Both the position numbers and the translations under genes were made by a program. This document shows positions 1 through 5,471 of a stretch of DNA of 6,454 nucleotides, piece by piece. The DNA is from an archaeon (GTDB taxonomy: Archaea > EX4484-52 > B79-G9): NCBI GenBank assembly GCA_030630425.1, contig DAOVNB010000036.1, positions 1 through 6,454 of the forward strand, written 5' to 3'. A model generated the notes under the pieces. The model was not told where the DNA came from. It searched no databases and was given only the letters and a program-made list of their open reading frames with translations. Position 1 is the stretch's first letter. Each line of letters opens with the position of its first letter.

Positions 1-720
1 ATGGCTAGGCCAAAAATAAGCATTATATTGCCTGTATATAACGAGGCGAATGTTCTGGAAAAGTCTGTTGAAGAGATTGTTGCTGCGCTTAGAAGCATTC
101 GCGGGCAATATGAAATAATAATCGCAGAGGACCCAGGCAACGACGGAACAGACAAGGTGTCTGAAAACCTACAAAAAAAACACAAATTTATAAGGCACAT
201 CTGATTTAAAAAACGCCTTGGCCGGGGAAAATCCGTATCTGAAGCAATAAAAATTTCAAAAGGAGATATTGCCGGTTTCATTGACGCTGATCTGGAGACC
301 CCTGCAAACCAGATACTTCCCGTCATAGACGGAGTTGAAGGAGGTTATGATGTTTCAATAGGGGTGCGTTATTTTCGGCTTAATGCCGAGGGAGTCATGC
401 GATGGGTTGCAAGCAACGCATATTCGTATCTTGTAAAAAGAATGTTGCGTCTTGGGGTGTCGGATACTGAAACAGGATGCAAATTTTTTAGAAAAGAAAA
501 AATATTGCCTGTTCTGGATATGACAAAGGACAACCACTGGTTCTGGGACACAGAAATTATGTTTTGGGCAAAACACAGCGGATTGAGCATAAAAGAGGTC
601 CCGACAATATTCACAAGGAAGCGCACAGAGGGATCAAAGGTGAATCTTTTCAAGGATTCTTTTGATTATTTTGGTAATCTTGTCGGGTTTTGGAGAAAGA
701 ATAGATCAATAATCAATTGA
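1..720 (+). pseudogene. GT2 polyprenyl-phosphate-mannose synthase-like gene with internal TGA
   Basis: One reading frame runs from ATG at 1 to TGA at 718-720 (239 codons), interrupted only by TGA at 202-204 (codon 68). Before the stop: the GT2 N-terminal strand (ISIILPVYNEA, residues 6-16) and an EDPGNDGT motif (43-50). After it, in the same frame: RLGRGK (72-77), the nucleotide-sugar/metal motif FIDADLETP (93-101), then DTETGCKFF, WFWDTE and RTEGSKV, all typical of the Dpm1 / polyprenol-monophosphomannose synthase branch of GT2. The full length matches the soluble single-domain form, with no C-terminal membrane segments. Family role: transfer of mannose (or another hexose) from a nucleotide sugar to polyprenyl phosphate at the cytosolic membrane face. 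The ordinary reading is a recent nonsense mutation or a base-call error; recoding is possible but unsupported. A GTG at 364 cannot start a working enzyme because it lies after the catalytic motif. The gene starts exactly at the window edge, so its promoter is not visible. Family call is firm; functional status is open. Confidence 0.85.
202..204 (+). other. In-frame TGA interrupting the GT2 gene
   Basis: Frame 1 reads ...RHI-TGA-FKKRLGRGK. Homologous frame continues with no shift or gap on either side, so a single-base substitution explains it. One change gives CGA or AGA (Arg), GGA (Gly), TCA (Ser), TTA (Leu), TGG (Trp) or TGC/TGT (Cys). TGA also ends this gene at 718-720 and the methyltransferase at 4435-4437, which argues against a reassigned TGA codon. 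Confidence 0.9.
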
Positions 721-735
721 AAAAATCATTATAAA
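721..735 (-). terminator. Short T-rich tract after the LamG gene, possible archaeal terminator
   Basis: The 15 bp between the two converging stop codons read, on the minus strand, as an AT-rich run ending in five T at 725-721, about 10 nt after the TAA of the LamG protein gene. Archaeal transcription commonly ends at T tracts without a hairpin. Five T is short, no hairpin is visible, and no matching T tract follows the plus-strand GT2 gene, so this is a weak call. Confidence 0.25.
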
Positions 736-3153
736 TTATTTCACAAAAAATTTCCCGCTTCTATTATTCCAATGGATTAGCTTTTTATCACCAGGCCCAA
801 AAATCTTGAGCAAAAGCCCTGTTATAAGGCTTTCTTTTGAAATTATTTTTGTGCAGCCTTCGTCTTTGAGGCGGCACTTCTTTTTCCCTACATTAATCAG
901 GACGTTTCCTATTTCATTCACTTTTGTCCAGTCCAGTATTTCAATGACAAGGGTTTCGTCGGCATGAAATTTGATTCCTTTCAAGGTTGTATTTATTTCG
1001 CCAGCATCTGTCATGTATTCGAGCACAACATCCAGTGACTTCAAAGCATCGCCTGTGTTCATATATATTTTGTTGCCTTCTATCCAGACCGTGTCTTTTG
1101 TGTCCTTTTCTGCACTTACATTGTAGAACATGATATGCATTGCTTCTGTTTCGTTTGCAAGATATAGCTCGAACTCATAAGTCTCATTGGCCTCAATGAT
1201 GTATGTGTAATTTGCAGGGGCGCCCTGCGCATTTAAGCTCATGCTCATCAGGGTGTTGTCCGGAGTTATCCAAGGGAGGATATAAAATGATTCGCCAATC
1301 ACTGAAACAACTTCTGCCTTTGGGATTTTATTTATTATTTTGTTGTTAAGGAATGTGACTTTTCTGTTCAGGTCATCTATCACAGTCAATATGCCGCGTT
1401 TCAGCTTAACTGCGTTGTATTTTAGTTCAGGTATTTCAGTGAGGTATTTCAGGCCCCATTCAGCAGGATGGTTCCATTTTTCTTCTTTTTGCGCAGGCCC
1501 TGTTGGCCCGTTAGTGCCAATCATATCTGTGTCCGTATGTATGAACACTCCACCCCACCGCCCACTATAGGATAGCCATTTTTGTGTGGTTCGATCTGCA
1601 TCATCACGAAGTATAATTGTTTGGTTAAACTCTGAAAAATTTATACTGCGCCCAAATGAAGAAGTCCAATCAGCCATGTTTTTTATCCATTTGAGTAGAT
1701 TAAAATTGCCTGCTTCAAAATAAGATGCATGGCTGCCTTTAGCAACATAAACGACGGAATGATTGCCTTCTTTTTGCACGTTGGCCCAATCCTTTATTTG
1801 TCCACCATTTCGGTAGAAAGAATCATCATGCTGGCTGTAAGCGGCATATTGTGGATCTTGAGTTGATTTATCCAGCAATATTTCCACCATTTCCCAGTCA
1901 CCTTCATGATCATTTACAAAAGCATTATACAAGTAATGGTGCCAATATTGCAGCACAATATATTCATTGCCGTTATATTCGCTCGTGGTTGCCCTCATAT
2001 AAAGCAGGTATCCATATTCCGGAAGAAGTTCGTCATATGCTTTTTTGTAAATATTTTTTGGGCGAATCAAACTGTAAAAACCTTCTTCCTTAAAATCCAT
2101 AAAATATCCTTGCCCGTAACTTACAATCTGCTCTTCGCTGAGCGGTCCTGTGACTTTTTTTGAGAGTTGGCTTTTGTAGAGGTCTGAATGGTTAAGGAAT
2201 ATAGAAATGGGTTGTGGGTAAAATTCAGTGTATATCAAATCTGGAGCGTATTGGAATATGGGCGCGTATGTGGAGAGCAAGTTATATTCTTCAAAATCGT
2301 TAATGCCGTCGGAATCTGTGTCTGGAGAGTGTGGGTTGAGTTCCAGAGAAAGCTCTAGTTCGTCCTCAAGCCCATCATTGTCTGAATCAAGGGGGTTTGT
2401 GGGAGGCGCGAACTTTTCGTATTCTGCTTTAATCTCTTCAGCAGTGAGAGAGCGGTTGTAGATTTTTACTTCGTCGATTGTGCCTTCATAATATCGAGGT
2501 CCTGCTTCGGGATAAACATCGTATTCTGAAAATCTTCCAATATACCAATTATATAGTTTGGAGTTATGAACTAATGTGTCTGAAGAACTAAATGTTCTGT
2601 CCGCAGAGGGATCATTTGATGCCACTAAATATCCATCAACATATAATTTCAGTTTCTTATCAATATCATCGTATGTTGTAGAAACAAAGTGCCAACGATC
2701 ATCATTTACGGGCGTGGTGTGAGATGCAATTAAATATTTTTCATTTAAACCAGCACCTGCTGCGGAACTCAGTTCTCCATTATTGCTAATAGCGATACCC
2801 AGCCCCCATTCTCCACCACCGCCACTAGCATCATTCAGCGTTAGCATACCCCAAAAAGTTGTTGTTTTATTGAATTTTAGCCATTCAATTAAGGTCATTG
2901 ATGAACTATATAATGAATTATCGTTTCCTAAAAAAACATAATCGTCAACACCGTTAAAACTCAATGCACTTCCATTGATTCCGTCAACCCACGTTGCACC
3001 ATATATTGTTCCGTTATTATTGCCTGAATACTCATGCAATATAGTTCCATCATTTTCATCAAAAGTATAGTGCGCAACAAGACCTTCTTCTGCATACGCG
3101 GTATTTGCGCAAAGAACAATGAGTAATCCGAAAAAGAGAAAGGATTTATTCAT
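736..3153 (-). CDS. Secreted LamG / TSP3-repeat / Vps62-like domain protein
   Basis: An 805-residue protein with ATG at 3153 and TAA at 738-736. Residues 1-21 form a Sec-type signal peptide (Lys3, hydrophobic 4-15, likely cleavage after AYA at 19-21). Residues about 23-249 are a LamG/concanavalin-like jellyroll: start GLVAHYTFDE, then SALSFNGVDDYV, RWHFVSTTYD, LKLYVDG and the closing GTIDEVKIYNRSLT. Residues 255-290 hold two TSP3-type acidic repeats (LDSDNDGLEDE; DTDSDGINDFEEY), which usually bind calcium. Residues about 298-545 resemble the Vps62/DUF946 family: YWHHYLYN (403-410), DHEGDWEMV (415-423) and VVYVAKGSHASYF (467-479). Residues about 575-805 look beta-rich and are unassigned, with a possible disulfide pair Cys760/Cys767. 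There are 13 N-X-S/T sequons. No lipobox, C-terminal membrane anchor or sorting signal was seen, so it is probably released or held by a partner or glycan binding. A TATA box sits about 28 nt upstream. Biochemical role is unknown; domain calls are from motifs by eye. Confidence 0.9.
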   Translation of the reverse strand: MNKSFLFFGLLIVLCANTAYAEEGLVAHYTFDENDGTILHEYSGNNNGTIYGATWVDGINGSALSFNGVDDYVFLGNDNSLYSSSMTLIEWLKFNKTTTFWGMLTLNDASGGGGEWGLGIAISNNGELSSAAGAGLNEKYLIASHTTPVNDDRWHFVSTTYDDIDKKLKLYVDGYLVASNDPSADRTFSSSDTLVHNSKLYNWYIGRFSEYDVYPEAGPRYYEGTIDEVKIYNRSLTAEEIKAEYEKFAPPTNPLDSDNDGLEDELELSLELNPHSPDTDSDGINDFEEYNLLSTYAPIFQYAPDLIYTEFYPQPISIFLNHSDLYKSQLSKKVTGPLSEEQIVSYGQGYFMDFKEEGFYSLIRPKNIYKKAYDELLPEYGYLLYMRATTSEYNGNEYIVLQYWHHYLYNAFVNDHEGDWEMVEILLDKSTQDPQYAAYSQHDDSFYRNGGQIKDWANVQKEGNHSVVYVAKGSHASYFEAGNFNLLKWIKNMADWTSSFGRSINFSEFNQTIILRDDADRTTQKWLSYSGRWGGVFIHTDTDMIGTNGPTGPAQKEEKWNHPAEWGLKYLTEIPELKYNAVKLKRGILTVIDDLNRKVTFLNNKIINKIPKAEVVSVIGESFYILPWITPDNTLMSMSLNAQGAPANYTYIIEANETYEFELYLANETEAMHIMFYNVSAEKDTKDTVWIEGNKIYMNTGDALKSLDVVLEYMTDAGEINTTLKGIKFHADETLVIEILDWTKVNEIGNVLINVGKKKCRLKDEGCTKIISKESLITGLLLKIFGPGDKKLIHWNNRSGKFFVK

Positions 3154-3176
3154 AGCGTGCTTTTTTAATTAAAAAA

Positions 3177-3184
3177 TATATAAA
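3177..3184 (-). promoter_or_regulatory. Archaeal TATA box for the LamG protein gene
   Basis: The minus strand reads TTTATATA, centred about 28 nt upstream of the ATG at 3153. Archaeal TATA boxes lie about 26-27 nt before the start site, so transcription would begin at or next to the ATG, giving a leaderless mRNA. No Shine-Dalgarno sequence precedes this ATG, which agrees. The box lies inside the 91-bp gap after the GT4 stop, so this gene probably has its own promoter. Confidence 0.6.
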
Positions 3185-3244
3185 GCCTTGTATGTAGGGT
3201 CATGTCGGTTACTTATTTTTAGGCCATGCTGGAGCGACAATCCT

Positions 3245-4438
3245 TTATTCGCGAAGTCTTTGAAGTTTTTCATACTCTTTCAATACGCGTTTAGCATTTT
3301 TATTCCACGTATATTCTTTCACAACTTTTTTCCTTGCGTTTTTGCCAAGACTCTCGCGCAGTTTTTTGTCTTTTGATAAGACAAGGAGAGCATCTTTTAG
3401 TTTGCCTGAGTCCGCAGCATCAACAAGAAGAGCCTCTTTTTCATTTTCAAGAATTTCTTTCATTTGCCCTATGTTTGATGAGATGATGGCATTTCCCATA
3501 GCCATATATTCAAAAAGCTTTGTAGGTGAACCGAAGAATTCGGTGCCGTCCGGGTTCGGAACCGTAGGGTTCACCAGAATGTCGCAGGCTGCGAGATGCT
3601 CAGGGACTTGTTCGCGTGGTACAGATCCTGTGAATATTATTTGTTTACTCGTTCCTGCAATAGTTTCTGATTGTTTTTTATAATGTCCATCGCCCATGAA
3701 AAGGAAGAAAATATTCTTTTTCTTAAAGACAAGTTCTTTTGCCGTTCGTGCAAGAACCTCCGCGCCGTGCCATCGGCCAAAGGTCCCAATGAAGCCGACC
3801 ACGATAGCTTTTTTTGGAATTTTATATTTCTCCCTTATTTTTGTTCCACTTATTTTCTGGTTGAATTTGTCTGCGTCAACACCGTTTGGATTGAACAGAA
3901 TTTTGCTTTTTGAAACATGGATTTTTTCGAGGAGCCTTTCAAGAGGCTTTGAAATAACGGTAAGTATTGTCGCACCTTGAATTACCCGATGTTCATAATA
4001 TGTGGAGACTGGTGATAGAATTTCTGCGAACAAGCGTCTTGTAGGATTTTGTGCCCAGTGTTTAGTTACCCATGTTAAGGGACCATTATATTCTAAGATG
4101 AATGGTATTTTGAATTCCTTTGCAATCCTTGCACCAACATCTGTGAATGCAACATGCCTTTGATAAATTATGTCTGGCTTCTCTTTTTCTATTATTTTTT
4201 TAATTTTAGCATATTTCAAAAAGTTCGCATTTACAATGAATTTTGATTTTGATGTCCATTCGAGGTAATGGACGTTTTTATGTTTTTTAAGGAAATCGAA
4301 TCGTTTTGGGGAAATTATGATTGTGTCGCAACCAACAGTTTTTAATCCAGAAAGAAAGCCTTCCATGTGGCTTATTGCGCCGCCCGCGCTTCCGCTTATG
4401 AATTCAAACCAGAGATAGCATACTTTTGGCTTTTTCAT
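3245..4438 (-). CDS. GT4-family (GT-B fold) glycosyltransferase
   Basis: A 397-residue protein from ATG at 4438 to TAA at 3247-3245. It is a retaining GT-B glycosyltransferase, expected to use a nucleotide sugar at the cytosolic face of the membrane; donor and acceptor cannot be read from sequence. N-terminal half: GSAGGAISHMEG near residues 16-27 (Gly-rich acceptor-side loop) and IPFILEYNGP (111-120), a motif common in polysaccharide-locus GT4 enzymes. C-terminal donor half: NPNGVD (183-188), GFIGTFGRWHG (215-225), FMGDG (247-251), and GSPTKLFEYMAMG (303-315). The usual EX7E pair is incomplete: Glu310 is present but the first position is Phe302, as in other SPxKLFEYMA-type members. The frame is open up to a TTG at 4465, but ATG 4438 is preferred because it gives the normal family start (MKKPKVCYLWFEF), has GGAAG 7 nt ahead and overlaps the upstream methyltransferase stop as ATGA. 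Co-transcription and translational coupling with the methyltransferase are likely. Confidence 0.9.
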   Translation of the reverse strand: MKKPKVCYLWFEFISGSAGGAISHMEGFLSGLKTVGCDTIIISPKRFDFLKKHKNVHYLEWTSKSKFIVNANFLKYAKIKKIIEKEKPDIIYQRHVAFTDVGARIAKEFKIPFILEYNGPLTWVTKHWAQNPTRRLFAEILSPVSTYYEHRVIQGATILTVISKPLERLLEKIHVSKSKILFNPNGVDADKFNQKISGTKIREKYKIPKKAIVVGFIGTFGRWHGAEVLARTAKELVFKKKNIFFLFMGDGHYKKQSETIAGTSKQIIFTGSVPREQVPEHLAACDILVNPTVPNPDGTEFFGSPTKLFEYMAMGNAIISSNIGQMKEILENEKEALLVDAADSGKLKDALLVLSKDKKLRESLGKNARKKVVKEYTWNKNAKRVLKEYEKLQRLRE

Positions 4439-5244
4439 TTGAAGACTTCCGCGATTAAATACCAACCAAATCTAGATTCGAGAGGCCTTATGGCTGCCGC
4501 AGGCAGGATTTTCTTTACACAGTTCATTCTTTTTTCATTCATTATGTGGTGTGTGTAGATTCTGCTTTTCTTAAATCCTGCATGGTGTAACATATTTGAG
4601 AACGCTCTTTTTGAATAAACCTTTACAAGCGGTTTTGTGTTTTTGCTTTTTTCTTCAATAACTTCAGAAAGTATCTCATCAGTTCCTTGTCTTGCAAATT
4701 TTCCTTTTAATATGCCGTGATATGCAACAACCTTGCCGTAAAACGCAAAAGAGTTTTTATGATACACCATTATGAGAGCCTTTCCACCGGGTTTCAGGAC
4801 GCGGTATATTTCGCTTAGTGCTTTTTCTGTGTTTGGAGTGTGGTGTATGACGCCGTGAGAATAAACATAGTCAAACGAGTTTTTATGAAACTTCAGGGTC
4901 TCTGCGTCACCATTCACTATATTTGCTTTAATGTCGTTTGTCCTGAAAAGTTTTTTTGCAAGTAATACGTGATTTGGCGTTAAATCAATCCCGGTGCATA
5001 TGGCGCCTTTCTTGGCAAATTGGAGAAGATCGATCCCCATGCCGCAACCGACTTCAAGAAGCTTTTTGCCTTTTACGTCTTCTTTAGATATAATTTTTTT
5101 AAGCCATGGAGCGTATACTTCATATCTGTATCTTATTACATCTTCAAAAAATTCTTTTGAACCTTTTTTGCTTTTAAGCGTAGAGCTTCCGCAGGGGGTT
5201 TTGTTCCATTGTGTGATTGCGCGCGTTTTTTCATTGATCGACAT
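4435..5244 (-). CDS. Class I SAM-dependent methyltransferase (Methyltransf_11/UbiE-like)
   Basis: A 269-residue protein from ATG 5244 to TGA 4437-4435; an in-frame TAA directly before the ATG fixes the start. The Rossmann-fold motifs are in order: motif I LEVGCGMGID (63-72) for SAM binding, GIDLTP (85-90) with Asp87 expected to hold the SAM ribose, GDAETL (112-117), FDYVYSHGVIHHTP (124-137), and LKPGGKALI (150-158). The N-terminal WNKTPCGSS (13-21) followed by RYRYEVYAPWL is the signature of a methyltransferase group often found among polysaccharide and natural-product genes. A C-terminal region (about 165-269) covers the substrate side. It probably methylates a sugar or lipid-linked glycan intermediate given the GT4 partner that overlaps it by ATGA; the substrate is inferred from context only. 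Small-molecule targets such as quinones cannot be excluded. A TATA-like box lies just upstream. Confidence 0.9.
   Translation of the reverse strand: MSINEKTRAITQWNKTPCGSSTLKSKKGSKEFFEDVIRYRYEVYAPWLKKIISKEDVKGKKLLEVGCGMGIDLLQFAKKGAICTGIDLTPNHVLLAKKLFRTNDIKANIVNGDAETLKFHKNSFDYVYSHGVIHHTPNTEKALSEIYRVLKPGGKALIMVYHKNSFAFYGKVVAYHGILKGKFARQGTDEILSEVIEEKSKNTKPLVKVYSKRAFSNMLHHAGFKKSRIYTHHIMNEKRMNCVKKILPAAAIRPLESRFGWYLIAEVFK
4446..4450 (-). promoter_or_regulatory. Shine-Dalgarno-like GGAAG deciding the GT4 start
   Basis: The minus strand carries GGAAG with a 7-nt spacer before the ATG at 4438. It is a partial match to the anti-SD complement GGAGG, but the spacing is right and it supports ATG 4438 over the in-frame TTG at 4465. 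It lies within the end of the methyltransferase gene. Confidence 0.4.
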
Positions 5245-5471
5245 TTAGAATCCCAATAAGTTATTTATAGTTCTTCTTTAATAAGGAAAACGCATTTGAA
5301 TCCTGATCTGGAGAACATACCGGTTCTTTTTTAAGAGATATTTGTGTTGTTGGGATGAGCACGACATATTATGTGTTGTTTTTTTAAGGGCAGACAAAAA
5401 CCCTGACATCGGTGTTATTACTTCATCCGTTTATCGTGAAATATCTTCTAGTGAGAAGCATACTATCTTTT
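5245..5471. other. 227-bp intergenic gap with a weak trace of a plus-strand coding relic
   Basis: This lies between the end of the GT-C gene and the start of the methyltransferase gene, both on the minus strand. Besides the TATA region it holds: a plus-strand hairpin-like repeat AGAAC/GTTCT (5312-5316 and 5323-5327) followed by a T run; a 9-bp direct repeat TGTGTTGTT at 5343-5351 and 5372-5380; and a small inverted repeat CTTCT/AGAAG at 5445-5458. A plus-strand frame is open from about 5300 to 5536 and includes ADKNPDIGVITSSVYREI, which faintly recalls the start of sugar-nucleotide 2-epimerases (GTRPEI...IREL) or of PseG-type enzymes. It lacks a good start and runs into the GT-C coding region, so it is not called as a gene. 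Confidence 0.3.
5262..5269 (-). promoter_or_regulatory. Archaeal TATA box for the methyltransferase-GT4 pair
   Basis: The minus strand reads TATAAATA, centred about 22 nt before the ATG at 5244 and preceded by a purine-rich AAAGAAGAA that could serve as a BRE. Its position predicts a start site at or just inside the beginning of the gene, so leaderless or nearly so. A second AT-rich element (TTATTAAAG, about 5276-5284) could instead give a roughly 9-nt leader. No clear Shine-Dalgarno precedes this ATG. Confidence 0.5.

Noticed and set aside
202..204. Selenocysteine or reassigned TGA in the GT2 gene
   Set aside because: No Cys/Sec position is expected here in this family, no SECIS-like element was recognised, and TGA serves as a normal stop at 718-720 and 4435-4437.
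364..720. A separate short plus-strand gene starting at GTG 364
   Set aside because: It is the in-frame continuation of the GT2 gene after the TGA; it starts after the catalytic motifs and has no independent start signal.
2228..2461. Plus-strand frame rich in serine opposite the TSP3 repeats
   Set aside because: The serine run is the antisense shadow of the acidic, Leu/Glu-rich coding stretch of the LamG protein.
3125..3153. Lipoprotein signal in the LamG protein (Cys15 in IVLCAN)
   Set aside because: Residues before Cys15 do not fit a lipobox; the AYA site at 19-21 fits ordinary signal peptidase cleavage better.
4439..4465. Longer GT4 start at TTG 4465
   Set aside because: The nine extra residues look unlike a family N terminus, and ATG 4438 has a Shine-Dalgarno-like GGAAG and an ATGA overlap with the upstream stop.
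5445..5458. Small inverted repeat CTTCT/AGAAG after the GT-C stop as a terminator
   Set aside because: Only a 5-bp stem with no T run directly after it on the minus strand; likely chance.
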